A stretch of 64,000 nt of DNA, from assembly GCA_965116625.1 (NCBI GenBank), contig OZ220717.1, positions 1,302,001-1,366,000 on the forward strand. The letters are read 5' to 3'. Each line of letters starts with the position of its first letter. Within the stretch, counting starts at the first letter, position 1. A model generated the notes under the pieces. It ran no database searches. It saw nothing but the letters and a program-made list of their open reading frames with translations, and was not told the origin of the DNA. The position numbers were made by a program, and so were the translations under genes. The DNA comes from VXNE01 sp965116625. GTDB taxonomy: Bacteria > Pseudomonadota > Gammaproteobacteria > Pseudomonadales > Azotimanducaceae. Below are positions 32,691 to 41,942 of the stretch, one piece after another.

Positions 32691-33052
32691 CGGAGATTCA
32701 GACCATTACCCTTGCTGGCGAGCGGTACGCTGTCATTCCGTTGGCTGAATACCACGCGCTGCGGACCGCCGCTGACGAAGACGCGCTGGACGCTGCCGTC
32801 CTGCGGCGGATTCTCGATGACACCAGTCAGGAGTGGGCGCCAGCAGAGCTTGTCGAACGCCTCATTGACGGCGAGCACCCGGTGCGCGTCTGGCGGGAAC
32901 ACCGCGGCATGAAGGCGAAGGAACTCGCCGCCGCCGCTGGCATCGCGAGTTCCTACCTCTCGGCGATCGAGACCGGAAGGAAACCGGGGTCGGTCAACGC
33001 GCTGAAGCAAATCGCGACCGCACTCGGCGTGACGCTCGATGAACTGGTTTGA
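32687..33052 (+). CDS. XRE-type antitoxin with N-terminal toxin-binding region
   Basis: A 121-residue antitoxin. The N-terminal half (GERYAVIPLAEYHALRTAAD) resembles Phd/RelB-like toxin-binding segments. The C-terminal half is an XRE helix-turn-helix (MKAKELAAAAGIASSYLSAIETG, then LKQIATALGVTLDEL). It should neutralise the RelE-type toxin and repress the operon. It is coupled to the toxin gene by an ATGA overlap. Confidence 0.9.
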   Translation: MTEIQTITLAGERYAVIPLAEYHALRTAADEDALDAAVLRRILDDTSQEWAPAELVERLIDGEHPVRVWREHRGMKAKELAAAAGIASSYLSAIETGRKPGSVNALKQIATALGVTLDELV

Positions 33053-33085
33053 CCATCTCTTCGCGTGGGAAGCCGACGGAACCAG

Positions 33086-33163
33086 ATGTTGTCGAGTCAA
33101 TTAGACACTTAACAAACTGTCGACTCAGATCGACAACATACAACTTGTAGAGTTGACTCGACA
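33086..33163. repeat. Nested inverted repeats with four TGTCGA half-sites
   Basis: ATGTTGTCGA (33086-33095) is the inverse of TCGACAACAT (33130-33139). TGTCGAGTCAA (33090-33100) is the inverse of TTGACTCGACA (33153-33163). TGTCGA-N6-TCGACA lies between at 33119-33136. The half-sites alternate in direction over 78 bases between the antitoxin gene and the MoxR gene. It could be an operator array or a set of alternative RNA hairpins. Confidence 0.6.
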
Positions 33164-33276
33164 CATGGACGCTGCCACCTGGAAGCTTCTGGGATCGGCC
33201 TCCGCCACTGATCGTGTTGCCGAAAGGGGGCGCATCTGTCACTCTCGCGGGTTTCCCGGCGACCCAGGGGTACCGC

Positions 33277-34230
33277 GTGGCGGAATCAGCGGTAAACATC
33301 GAGCGCGTCACGGAGTCCGTGGAGGCGTTGAAGGCCGAATTCGAGGCGCACCGCTATATCTGCAGCGACCAGATCGCCACCGCCGTCTATCTCGCCTACC
33401 ACCTGCGCAAGCCTGTGCTGATCGAGGGACCCCCGGGGGTCGGCAAGACCGAGCTCGGCAAGACCGCCGCCGCCATCTTCGGGTTGCCGCTCATCCGCCT
33501 GCAGTGTTACGAGGGGCTCGACGAGGCGAAGGCCATCTACGAGTGGAAGTACGGCAAGCAGCTTCTCTATACGCAGGTCCTGAAGGAGACCCTGGAGGAG
33601 GTGCTGCAGGGCGCCCGGGGTTTCGCCGAATCGGTGTCCCGGCTGCACGAGTTCGGCGACATTTTCTTCTCCGAGGCGTTCCTCGAGCCGAGACCCCTCC
33701 TCAAGGCTTTGCGCGAGGAGGAAGGCTGCGTACTGCTGATCGACGAGGTGGACAAGTCGGATCACGAATTCGAGTCGCTGCTGCTCGAACTCCTGTCGGA
33801 CTTCCAGGTGTCGATCCCGGAGATCGGAACCGTAAAGGCGAGGCGCGAGCCGCCGATGGTGTTCCTTACCAGCAACAATACCCGCGAGATATCGGACGCG
33901 CTGAAGAGGCGCTGCATTCACCTCTACATTCCGTTTCCGGACACCGACCTCGAACAGCGCATCATCCATGCGCGCGTGCCGGAGATTCCGCCGAGGCTGC
34001 GCCGGCAGCTCGTGACGTTCATCCAGGAGTTGCGGGACCTCGACCTGAAGAAGGTCCCGGCCATCAGCGAGACCATCGACTGGGCGCGCACACTGCTCCT
34101 CCTGCACACGGAGAACCTGGACCCGCAGCTTGTCCGGGATACATTGAATGTCATCCTCAAGTTCCAGGAGGACATCGACAACGTGGACGTCGAAGTCCCC
34201 GTGCTCACGAACAAGGCGGTCAAGAGCTGA
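33277..34230 (+). CDS. MoxR-family AAA+ ATPase (CoxD-like)
   Basis: A 317-residue AAA+ chaperone. Walker A is EGPPGVGKTELGKT and Walker B is CVLLIDEVDKSD. FLTSNNTREISDALKRRC holds sensor 1 and the arginine finger. It is paired with a CoxE-like VWA protein, the classic MoxR arrangement for inserting metals or remodelling partner enzymes. The GTG at 33277 has AGGGG 8 bases upstream and gives the family length; another in-frame GTG lies at 33214. No molybdenum hydroxylase genes are near, so its client is unknown. Confidence 0.88.
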   Translation: MAESAVNIERVTESVEALKAEFEAHRYICSDQIATAVYLAYHLRKPVLIEGPPGVGKTELGKTAAAIFGLPLIRLQCYEGLDEAKAIYEWKYGKQLLYTQVLKETLEEVLQGARGFAESVSRLHEFGDIFFSEAFLEPRPLLKALREEEGCVLLIDEVDKSDHEFESLLLELLSDFQVSIPEIGTVKARREPPMVFLTSNNTREISDALKRRCIHLYIPFPDTDLEQRIIHARVPEIPPRLRRQLVTFIQELRDLDLKKVPAISETIDWARTLLLLHTENLDPQLVRDTLNVILKFQEDIDNVDVEVPVLTNKAVKS

Positions 34231-34308
34231 TCTGATGGCTGAGGGCGCCCACCAGAGGGTTGTGGTGCCATTGCTGGCATGCGGCGCGCTGACTGCGGAC
34301 CAGCCCTG

Positions 34309-35781
34309 ATGGACAGCACGTTGACCAGCTTTATCGCCGCGCTACGGAATGCCGAGGTGCGCGTCTCCACCGCGGAGACGCTTGACGCGCTGAGCGCAGT
34401 GGGACTGGTGGGTTACGACGACCGCGAGCTCCTGAAGAACACGCTCTCGCTGATGCTCCCGAAGACCATCGACGAGAAGGAAACGTTCGCCGATACGTTC
34501 GATCGCTTCTTTGCTTTCGAGGATGTCGACGGCGTGGCGGAAGCGGGCGAGGCAGGGGTGGCCGGCGAGGGCAATGGCGAAGCGGGAGCTGGCCCCGGGG
34601 GCGGTGAAGCGGGAACGGGCGCGCGCGGCGGCAACAGGAAGTCGAAGAACGCCATCCTGCCGGGCGCGACGGGAGAGGAACCCGAGGAGGAACTCGGATC
34701 GGGAGAAATGGCATCGCCGCGCTCGGCACTCGGGCAACTCCTGATGCTGGATGGCCGCGTCGAGCTGACGGTGCGGATGGTCGAGGCGGCAAAGGCCGTC
34801 AATCTCGAACAGATCCAGGTCTTTACCCAGAAGGGCCTCTACACGCGCAGGATCATGGACGAGATGGGGCTTCCCGACCTGCAGCGCGAGATCAACGAAC
34901 TCAGAATGCGCGGCGGGTTGCCGGAGCGCCGCCTGTCGCTGGAACTCTCGAAGCGACGCGATCGGTTGCGCGAGCAGGTGCGCGACTATGTCGAGCGGCA
35001 GTTCCTGCTGCATGCGGACGCCACCGGACGGCGGCTGCGGGAGGAACTCCTGCGCAAGGTCAAGCTCAGCAACGTCGAACACCGCAATTTCCGGCTGATC
35101 CAGGAGATCGTCTTCAAGATGGCCAAGAAGCTGGTGGCCCTGTACTCCCGGCGCAAGAAAGTGTTCAGGCGCGGCCACCTGGACCTGCCGCGCACGCTGC
35201 GCGGGAACATGGGCTATGACGGCAACATTTTCGATCTCAAGTGGAAGTCGGTGAAGGTCGACCGGCCCAAGGTGTTCGCCATCTGCGACGTCAGCGGGTC
35301 GGTGGCGAACTACGCGCGCTTCATGCTGATGTTCCTCTACAGCCTCGAGGAGGTCATGCCGAAAGTGCGGTCGTTCGCGTTCTCTTCCGACCTGGCCGAA
35401 GTGACCGAGCTGTTCGAGCGCAACGGCATCGAAGACGCCATCGCCAAGACCCTGCGGGACTACGGCGGCGGCTCAACGGACTACGGGCAGGCGTTCGAGG
35501 ACTTCAGGCACAAGTGTCTCGACGATGTCGACAAGCGCACCACGATCATCATCCTTGGCGATGCGCGCAACAACTACGGAGACCCCCGCACCGAGATCCT
35601 GAAGGAAATGCACGATCGGGCGAAACGGGTCCTGTGGCTGAATCCGGAGCCGAGGGCGACCTGGAACGTCGGAGATGCGGAAATGCGCAGGTACATCGCC
35701 CATGTCCACCAGGCCGAGGAATGCAATTCGCTCTTGCATCTCGAACGGATTGTGGGGAATCTACTCAGGACTGTTCAGTAG
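34309..35781 (+). CDS. VWA-domain protein, CoxE-like partner of MoxR
   Basis: A 490-residue protein with a helical N-terminal region (FIAALRNAEVRVSTAETLDAL). A low-complexity Gly/Ala/Glu linker spans about residues 85-120. The C-terminal von Willebrand A domain has its MIDAS motif in FAICDVSGSVANY, with the second metal loop at GGGSTDYGQAF. This is the CoxE family layout. MoxR ATPases and VWA partners work together as chaperones. It lies 78 bases after the ATPase gene. The start ATG at 34309 is preferred over an upstream frame at 34279. Confidence 0.88.
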   Translation: MDSTLTSFIAALRNAEVRVSTAETLDALSAVGLVGYDDRELLKNTLSLMLPKTIDEKETFADTFDRFFAFEDVDGVAEAGEAGVAGEGNGEAGAGPGGGEAGTGARGGNRKSKNAILPGATGEEPEEELGSGEMASPRSALGQLLMLDGRVELTVRMVEAAKAVNLEQIQVFTQKGLYTRRIMDEMGLPDLQREINELRMRGGLPERRLSLELSKRRDRLREQVRDYVERQFLLHADATGRRLREELLRKVKLSNVEHRNFRLIQEIVFKMAKKLVALYSRRKKVFRRGHLDLPRTLRGNMGYDGNIFDLKWKSVKVDRPKVFAICDVSGSVANYARFMLMFLYSLEEVMPKVRSFAFSSDLAEVTELFERNGIEDAIAKTLRDYGGGSTDYGQAFEDFRHKCLDDVDKRTTIIILGDARNNYGDPRTEILKEMHDRAKRVLWLNPEPRATWNVGDAEMRRYIAHVHQAEECNSLLHLERIVGNLLRTVQ

Positions 35782-35811
35782 CGGACGGGATTGCCGGGGG
35801 AGGTGACGGCC

Positions 35812-37578
35812 ATGACGACCGCGAATTCGGATAACGCAGGCGCGAGCGGACGGGCCGTTGCCGGCGCCGTGGGCGTGGCCGGTGCGCCGACCGACCAGGG
35901 CTCCCGCAGCGGCATTGCCTGGCTGGGGGAGGGCAGCCAACTGTTCATCCTGGCGGTGCTCGGCATCGGCGCCTTTGTCCTGCTCATGATGCTGCTCTCC
36001 TTTGTGTCCGAGCTGTTTGGCGGTGGAGGTGCCGGAGAAGCTGTCGATCCGGCCACGGGGACCATTACGCTCGCGTTGTCCACCGAACCGCCGCAACTCG
36101 ACAGTACCCGGGCCACGGACATGGTGAGCGGACAGATACTCGGCCACGTCATGGAAGGACTGGTTCGCTACGACGAGTTCAACCGGATCGTCCCGGGCGT
36201 CGCGGAACGCTGGAGAGTCGACGAGGCCCAGGCGGTCTTCCACCTGCGCGACGACAGTCGCTGGAGTGACGGCACGCCGGTCACCGCCCACGATTTCGTC
36301 TTCGCGTGGCGCACGGCCGTGGAGCCCGAGACGGCCTCGGAATACGCCTTCATCCTTTATCCGATCAAGAACGCCCGGGCCGTTAACGAGGGGGAACTGC
36401 CGGTAACGGCCCTGGGTGCCACGGCCGTGGACGACCACACCCTCGCCGTGCAGCTGGAGCGGCCCATCGGCTACTTCGACAAGCTCGTCGCGTTTCCCAC
36501 CTACTATCCGATCAGGCAGGACTTCTACGAGGGGCGCGACGGCCGCTACGGCGCGGACCCGGAAGACCTGCTCTACAACGGTCCGTTCGTCATCCAGAGG
36601 TGGGTGCATGGCGCCAATCTCCGGATGACGCGCAACGATGAGTACTGGGCTCGCGATCGCATTCACCTGAACGCCATCGATTACGCCTACATCACGTCCG
36701 ACGTCAATGCGACGCTCAACCTGTTCAAGGACGGCAAGGTCGCCATCGCCAGCCTGGATGCGGAGACGCTGCAAGACGCGCTGGAGCAGCGATGGAAACT
36801 TGAGCGGTTCAACGATGGGTCGGTGTTCTTTATCGAGTTCAATCACCGGTCGACGCGGCTGACGCACAACCGGAACCTGCGCAAGGCCATCCAGCTCGTC
36901 GTCGACCCGGCGGAACTCGTGTACAAGGTCATCAAGCTCCCTGGCAACACGCCGGGCGAGTCGCTCTTCCCGGTGTGGCTGAAGGGCGTCAACGGGTACT
37001 TTCGGCAGGAATACCCGGCGCCCGAACATCGCGTCGACCTTGACCGCGCCCACGATTACCTCACGCGCGCCAAGCAGGAACTCGGTCTCGACCCGCTGCC
37101 GCCCCTCATCTTCCTCTCCGGCGACAATCCGGCGGCGAACAAGCAATCGGAGTACTTCCAGGAGGTGTTCGCCTCCAGGCTCGGGCTCGAAGTGAAGATC
37201 GACCGGCAGATATTCAAGCAGCGTCTGGCCAAGATGACCGCGGGTGACTTCGACATGGTGCTGGCCGGCTGGGGGCCGGACTATGCCGACCCGCTCACGT
37301 TCGGCGACCTGTTCGCCTCCTGGAACAAGAACAATCGCGGCGCATACGTGAACCGGGAACTCGACGCCTGGGTCGAGGTCGCCCAGAGTTCGCTCGTCCC
37401 GGAGGAGCGGATGCAGGCTTTCGACGAGATCCAGAAAATCATCTACGACGACGCGGTGATCCTGCCGAACTACGAACGCGGCTCGGTCTTCGTTCGCAAT
37501 CCGCGACTCAAGGGCGTCGTGCGCCGCGCCGTGGGCACCGACCCCGACTACACCGGCGCCTACATCGTCGATGGCTGA
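35812..37578 (+). CDS. Oligopeptide ABC transporter binding protein, membrane-anchored (OppA-like)
   Basis: A 588-residue SBP_bac_5 protein. In place of a cleaved signal it has a single N-terminal helix (FILAVLGIGAFVLLMMLLSF) after about 45 residues of Ala/Gly-rich cytoplasmic tail, so it should stay tethered to the inner membrane. ALSTEPPQLDSTRATDMVSG and RWSDGTPVTAHDFVFAWR are the OppA-like blocks, and AGWGPDYADPLTF lies near the C-terminus. The ATG at 35812 follows GGAGGTGA. It is the first gene of a five-gene transporter operon ending at 41925. Confidence 0.92.
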   Translation: MTTANSDNAGASGRAVAGAVGVAGAPTDQGSRSGIAWLGEGSQLFILAVLGIGAFVLLMMLLSFVSELFGGGGAGEAVDPATGTITLALSTEPPQLDSTRATDMVSGQILGHVMEGLVRYDEFNRIVPGVAERWRVDEAQAVFHLRDDSRWSDGTPVTAHDFVFAWRTAVEPETASEYAFILYPIKNARAVNEGELPVTALGATAVDDHTLAVQLERPIGYFDKLVAFPTYYPIRQDFYEGRDGRYGADPEDLLYNGPFVIQRWVHGANLRMTRNDEYWARDRIHLNAIDYAYITSDVNATLNLFKDGKVAIASLDAETLQDALEQRWKLERFNDGSVFFIEFNHRSTRLTHNRNLRKAIQLVVDPAELVYKVIKLPGNTPGESLFPVWLKGVNGYFRQEYPAPEHRVDLDRAHDYLTRAKQELGLDPLPPLIFLSGDNPAANKQSEYFQEVFASRLGLEVKIDRQIFKQRLAKMTAGDFDMVLAGWGPDYADPLTFGDLFASWNKNNRGAYVNRELDAWVEVAQSSLVPEERMQAFDEIQKIIYDDAVILPNYERGSVFVRNPRLKGVVRRAVGTDPDYTGAYIVDG

Positions 37579-37587
37579 GCCGGCAAC

Positions 37588-38520
37588 ATGATTCGATACA
37601 CGGTCATACGGCTGATCCAGGGCGTCATCACGGTCTGGTTCATCGCGACCGCGACTTTCTTCGCCATGCACGCCGTGCCGGGCGATCCCCTGATGGACGA
37701 CAAGGCCGTATCCGAGGAGATACGGAGGAACCTCGAGGCCCAGTACGGGCTCGACAAGCCGCTGCCCCAGCAATACGGCATCTATCTCTGGAACATGGTG
37801 CACGGCGATTTCGGCATCTCCTTCGCGCAGGAGAACCGAAGCGTCAACGACATCATCCGGGAGCACTTCCCGGTGTCTGCGATTCTCGGCATCCTGGCCA
37901 TCACCTTCGCCGGCCTTGGCGGCATCCTGTTCGGTGCGCTCACGGCGCGCTACCGGAACAAGATGCCGGACATCGTGATCATGTTCCTGGTCATTCTCGG
38001 CATTTCCGTCCCGAGTTTCGTTTTCGCCGCCCTAGGCCAGTTCGCCCTCGTAAACCTGAACGCGTTCTTCGGCACTTCCATATTGCCGGTCGCGGGGTGG
38101 GGGACGCTGTCGCACATGATCGCGCCGTCGCTGGTGCTCGGCCTCGGAACCATGGCGTTCCTGACCAGGCTCATGCGCTCCTCCATGCTTGAGATCGTCA
38201 GTTCGGACTACGTGAGGACGGCCCGGTCCAAGGGCCTGCCGACCACCCGGATATTCCTGCGTCACGAACTCAGGAACGCGATACTCCCGGTCGTGACCGT
38301 GCTCGGGCCGTCCATCGCGGCCATCACCACGGGCGGATTCGTGGTCGAACTGGTGTTCGCCATACCGGGCCTCGGGCGTTACTTCGTGCAGGCGGTGCAG
38401 CAGCTCGACTACACGGTGATCATGGGGACGACGGTCTTCTACGGGGCATTCCTGGTCTTCATGGTGATCGTCGTCGATCTGCTGTACGGACTGATCGACC
38501 CGCGGGTGAGGCTCGAATGA
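37588..38520 (+). CDS. oppB: Oligopeptide ABC transporter permease (OppB-like)
   Basis: A 310-residue permease with six helices. FFAMHAVPGDPLMDDKAV and LEAQYGLDKPLPQQY are typical OppB sequences, and the EAA loop reads RTARSKGLPTTRIFLRHELRN. It ends in IDPRVRLE. It starts nine bases after the binding-protein gene and overlaps the next permease gene by four bases. Confidence 0.93.
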   Translation: MIRYTVIRLIQGVITVWFIATATFFAMHAVPGDPLMDDKAVSEEIRRNLEAQYGLDKPLPQQYGIYLWNMVHGDFGISFAQENRSVNDIIREHFPVSAILGILAITFAGLGGILFGALTARYRNKMPDIVIMFLVILGISVPSFVFAALGQFALVNLNAFFGTSILPVAGWGTLSHMIAPSLVLGLGTMAFLTRLMRSSMLEIVSSDYVRTARSKGLPTTRIFLRHELRNAILPVVTVLGPSIAAITTGGFVVELVFAIPGLGRYFVQAVQQLDYTVIMGTTVFYGAFLVFMVIVVDLLYGLIDPRVRLE

Positions 38521-39899
38521 ACACGGCGCTCTCCTTCGCCCCCGTCGTCGTTGAGCGCGATGTGGAGGTCATCTCGCGGCCTTCCCTTTCGTACTGGCGC
38601 GATGCCTGGATCCGGCTGAAGGCGAACCGGCGGGCGCTGGTTTCGCTCTATATCGTCAGCGCGCTCGGCGTATTCACCGTGCTCGGTCCCCTGTTCGTGC
38701 CTTCCGCGTCGATCCAGGACCTGGATCAGATCTCCTCGCCGCCGGGGGCTGACCGCAGTGCGTTCATCGTCCCACCGTACGTTCCCTGGTCCGGCGTTAC
38801 AGTGAACGTACGCGAGGCACCGGGGCCGCTCGAGGCCCCCGGTTCCGTGACCCTCGTCGGCGAGGCCACCACCCAGGCGGTGCGCATGTTCTGGGATCCG
38901 GTACCGGGTGCACACGGCTACCGGGTCTATCGCAACATCGCCCACCCGGCGCCGGACGACGCGTTGGGAATGCCGCTTGCAGACGTGCTGATCCCGTCGC
39001 GCGTCAGTTTCGAGGATCGTCTCGACATCAAGCCGCGGGAGTACTTCTACTCGATTGTGCCGCTCGACATGAACGGCGTGGAGGCGCCGGTCTACACCAC
39101 TCTGGAGGTGCGCCCGATACGCGTCATCACGGCCGACGAGGCGGTGAAGCGCGGGCTCGCAGAGAGCGTTGCGGATCTCGCCGTCGGGGACGAGGTCAAA
39201 CTGAAGCTGCATGTCCTTGGCACGGACTACCTGGGCCGCGACATGCTGTCGCGCCTCATGCACGGCGCCCGGGTGTCGCTTTTCATCGGCATCGTCGCAC
39301 CGTTTCTCTTCATACTGGTGGGTATCCTCTACGGCAGCGCCGCTGGCTTCGTCGGGGGCCGCGTCGACCAGGTGCTCATGCGCTTCGCCGACTTCGTGGT
39401 TGCACTGCCGTTCCTGCTGTTCATGATCCTGTTCCGCATCCTGTTCAAGATCGAAGGCGGAGACAGCGGCATCGCGCCCATGCTGATCGCCATGGTGATC
39501 CTGAGCTGGCCGGCGGCGGCACGGCTGGTGCGCGGACAGATCCTGCAGATCCGGGAGGAGGGGTACATCAGCGCGTCGCGCCTGCTGGGCGCGAAGACAC
39601 CCTACCTGGTGATGCGGCACATGATTCCCAACACCATGGGCGTGATCCTCGTCACCATCACCTTCGCGGTGCCGAGCGCGATCTTCACCGAGGCGTTCCT
39701 GTCGTTCATCGGCATGGGCGTGGCGCCGCCCACGCCGTCCTGGGGCAGCATGTGCAACGAGGGCCTCAAGACCATGCTGACGCATCCCCACGAACTGATC
39801 TTCCCGGCGCTCTTCATCAGCATCACGGTGCTGGCGTTCAACCTGTTGGGCGACGGGCTGCGGGACGCGCTCGACGCACGCATGAGGTCGCAGGAATGA
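38517..39899 (+). CDS. oppC: Oligopeptide ABC transporter permease (OppC-like) with periplasmic fibronectin-like insert
   Basis: A 460-residue permease, over 150 residues longer than normal OppC (about 300). The first helix (LVSLYIVSALGVFTVLGPLF) is followed by a periplasmic insertion of about 150 residues. Residues about 100-200 read like a fibronectin type III domain (RMFWDPVPGAHGYRVYRNIA, then REYFYSIVPLDMNGVEAP). The normal permease core then begins at LGTDYLGRDMLSRLMHGARV and has the EAA loop SRLLGAKTPYLVMRHMIPN. The insert faces the binding protein and could help docking or substrate capture. ATGA overlaps bind it to both neighbours. Confidence 0.9.
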   Translation: MNTALSFAPVVVERDVEVISRPSLSYWRDAWIRLKANRRALVSLYIVSALGVFTVLGPLFVPSASIQDLDQISSPPGADRSAFIVPPYVPWSGVTVNVREAPGPLEAPGSVTLVGEATTQAVRMFWDPVPGAHGYRVYRNIAHPAPDDALGMPLADVLIPSRVSFEDRLDIKPREYFYSIVPLDMNGVEAPVYTTLEVRPIRVITADEAVKRGLAESVADLAVGDEVKLKLHVLGTDYLGRDMLSRLMHGARVSLFIGIVAPFLFILVGILYGSAAGFVGGRVDQVLMRFADFVVALPFLLFMILFRILFKIEGGDSGIAPMLIAMVILSWPAAARLVRGQILQIREEGYISASRLLGAKTPYLVMRHMIPNTMGVILVTITFAVPSAIFTEAFLSFIGMGVAPPTPSWGSMCNEGLKTMLTHPHELIFPALFISITVLAFNLLGDGLRDALDARMRSQE

Positions 39900-40957
39900 A
39901 AGCGGTGACAGACCAGTTTGGCCCTGTGCTGCTGGAGGTAAGGGACCTCGAGGTCGAGTTCGATACCTACGGCGGCACCGTGCACGCCGTGCGCGGGGTC
40001 TCCTTCGAAGTGCATGCCGGCAAGACCCTTGCCATCGTCGGCGAGTCCGGCTGCGGCAAGTCGGTGACCGTGCAGAGCATCATGGGGCTGATACCGTCGC
40101 CGCCGGGACGCATCGTCGGTGGCACGGCGAAGCTCCGGGGCAAGGAAATCGTCGATGGCGTGACCACGGACGGGGAAATCGTGCGGGGGTCCCAGATCGG
40201 CATGATCTTCCAGGACCCGATGACCTCCCTCAATCCCACCATGACCATCGGCGACCAGATCGCGGAGACGCTGCAGGTGCACAGGGGTTTCAGCCACTCG
40301 CAGGCCTTGAGGCTTGCGGTGGAACTGCTGGAAATGACCCGCATCAACGAGCCCGGAAGGCGGGCCCGGCAGTACCCGTTCGAGTTCTCCGGCGGCATGC
40401 TGCAACGCTCCATGATCGCGATGGCGATCGCCTGCGGCCCTTCGATACTCATCGCGGACGAGCCGACCACGGCCCTCGACGTCACCATACAGTCCCAGAT
40501 CCTAGACCTGCTGCGCGATCTCCAGCAGGAGAACAACATGGCGATCATCCTCATCACCCACGATCTCGGCGTCGTGGCGCGGATGGCGGACGAAGTGGCG
40601 GTGATGTACGCGGGAGAGTTCCTGGAAACCGGCACGGCGGACGACATCTTCTACAGCTCCGCGCATCCCTACACCGTGGGCTTGAGGGCCGCGATGCCGA
40701 CCAACCGCGACGAATCCGAGCAGGACCTGATGCCGATCGACGGGTCGCCGCCAGACCTGTTCGCGCCACCGCCGGGTTGCGCCTATTTCGCCCGATGTCC
40801 GCACGCCATGGAAGCGTGCAGGAACGACCCCCCGCCAGGGTTTGCAGTGGGGTCGGGACACATGACCCGCTGCTGGCTGCATCACGCCGACTGTCCGCAA
40901 CGGATCGAGGAACTGCACTACGCCGCGGCAGCGCCGCTCGAAGGCCGGGACGCATGA
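39896..40957 (+). CDS. oppD: Oligopeptide ABC transporter ATPase (OppD-like)
   Basis: A 353-residue ABC ATPase. Walker A is IVGESGCGKSVTVQS. The signature is FEFSGGMLQRSMIA, which replaces the canonical SGGQxQR with SGGMLQR, as is common in OppD. Walker B is SILIADEPTTALDVT. The C-terminal cysteine cluster (PPGCAYFARCPHAMEAC) is the OppD/DppD tail. Overlapping ATGA junctions join it to OppC and OppF. Confidence 0.94.
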   Translation: MKAVTDQFGPVLLEVRDLEVEFDTYGGTVHAVRGVSFEVHAGKTLAIVGESGCGKSVTVQSIMGLIPSPPGRIVGGTAKLRGKEIVDGVTTDGEIVRGSQIGMIFQDPMTSLNPTMTIGDQIAETLQVHRGFSHSQALRLAVELLEMTRINEPGRRARQYPFEFSGGMLQRSMIAMAIACGPSILIADEPTTALDVTIQSQILDLLRDLQQENNMAIILITHDLGVVARMADEVAVMYAGEFLETGTADDIFYSSAHPYTVGLRAAMPTNRDESEQDLMPIDGSPPDLFAPPPGCAYFARCPHAMEACRNDPPPGFAVGSGHMTRCWLHHADCPQRIEELHYAAAAPLEGRDA

Positions 40958-41925
40958 CACCGCTGATAGAAGCCCGTGGCCTGACCAAGCACTTCGCGCT
41001 GGGACGCGGACAGACCGTGCACGCGGTGGACAGCGTCAGTCTCGATATCGCACCGCGGGAGATCGTGGGGCTGGTCGGGGAGAGCGGTTCCGGAAAGTCC
41101 ACCTTCGGCAAGACCATGCTCGGTCTGCTCGACAAGACGGCGGGACAGGTGCGGTTCCAGGGCGAAACGCTGCCGCAAACGTATGGGCCGGGAGACTTCC
41201 AGCGCTTCGCACAGACGATGCAGATGATCTTCCAGGATCCGTATTCGTCCCTCAATCCCCGCATGACCGTGGGCGAGATCGTCGGCGAGGGCCTGAGGCT
41301 GCATACGAGCCTCTCGGGCAGGGAGGTGCGGGAAAGCGTTGCCGAGTGGCTCGAGCGCGTCGGACTCAACGCAGCACACATGTCGCGCTACCCGCATGAG
41401 TTCTCCGGCGGACAGCGCCAGCGTATCGGCATCGCGCGGGCGCTGATCATGGCACCTGAATTCGTGGTCTGCGACGAGCCGATCTCTGCGCTGGACGTCT
41501 CGGTGCAGGCGCAGGTCGTCAACCTGCTCGGTGAACTGAAGGAGTCGATGGGGCTCACGATGCTCTTCATTGCCCACGACCTTTCCATGGTGCGTTACGT
41601 CTCCGACAGGATGGCCGTGATGTACCTCGGCTCCCTGATCGAACTCGGGGTGTCGAACAACGTCTTCTTCCATCCGAAGCATCCGTATACGCAGATGCTG
41701 GTGGGTTCCAACCCCGAGCCGGACCCCGCCACAGAGCGCGGCCGGGGACGCACGGCCATACGGGGCGAGATCCCGTCCCCGGTCAACATCCAGCCCGGCT
41801 GCCGTTTCGCCAACCGGTGTCCGAAGGTGATGGACGTGTGCCGCGGAACCACCCCGGAACTGAAGAGCGTCGCGGATTCCGACGGGAAGGAGCCGGACCG
41901 CCTGATCGCATGCCACCTGTACTGA
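40954..41925 (+). CDS. oppF: Oligopeptide ABC transporter ATPase (OppF-like)
   Basis: A 323-residue ABC ATPase, partner of OppD. Walker A is LVGESGSGKSTFGKT, the signature HEFSGGQRQRIGIARAL and Walker B FVVCDEPISALDVSVQ. The C-terminal Cys cluster (GCRFANRCPKVMDVC) is present. It completes a full five-gene importer, unlike the Yej-type unit at 14991-20992. Confidence 0.94.
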   Translation: MTPLIEARGLTKHFALGRGQTVHAVDSVSLDIAPREIVGLVGESGSGKSTFGKTMLGLLDKTAGQVRFQGETLPQTYGPGDFQRFAQTMQMIFQDPYSSLNPRMTVGEIVGEGLRLHTSLSGREVRESVAEWLERVGLNAAHMSRYPHEFSGGQRQRIGIARALIMAPEFVVCDEPISALDVSVQAQVVNLLGELKESMGLTMLFIAHDLSMVRYVSDRMAVMYLGSLIELGVSNNVFFHPKHPYTQMLVGSNPEPDPATERGRGRTAIRGEIPSPVNIQPGCRFANRCPKVMDVCRGTTPELKSVADSDGKEPDRLIACHLY

Positions 41926-41942
41926 AGCGATAGCGGCGCGGC

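Noticed and set aside
35761..37866. A 701-codon open frame on the minus strand opposite the OppA-like gene
   Set aside because: High-GC shadow: rich in Arg/His/Asp/Val with no family signature, fully opposite a clear binding-protein gene and part of OppB.
38439..39791. A 450-codon minus-strand frame rich in His, Asp and Arg opposite the OppC-like gene
   Set aside because: The composition is that of an antisense shadow and it overlaps three transporter genes with clear motifs.
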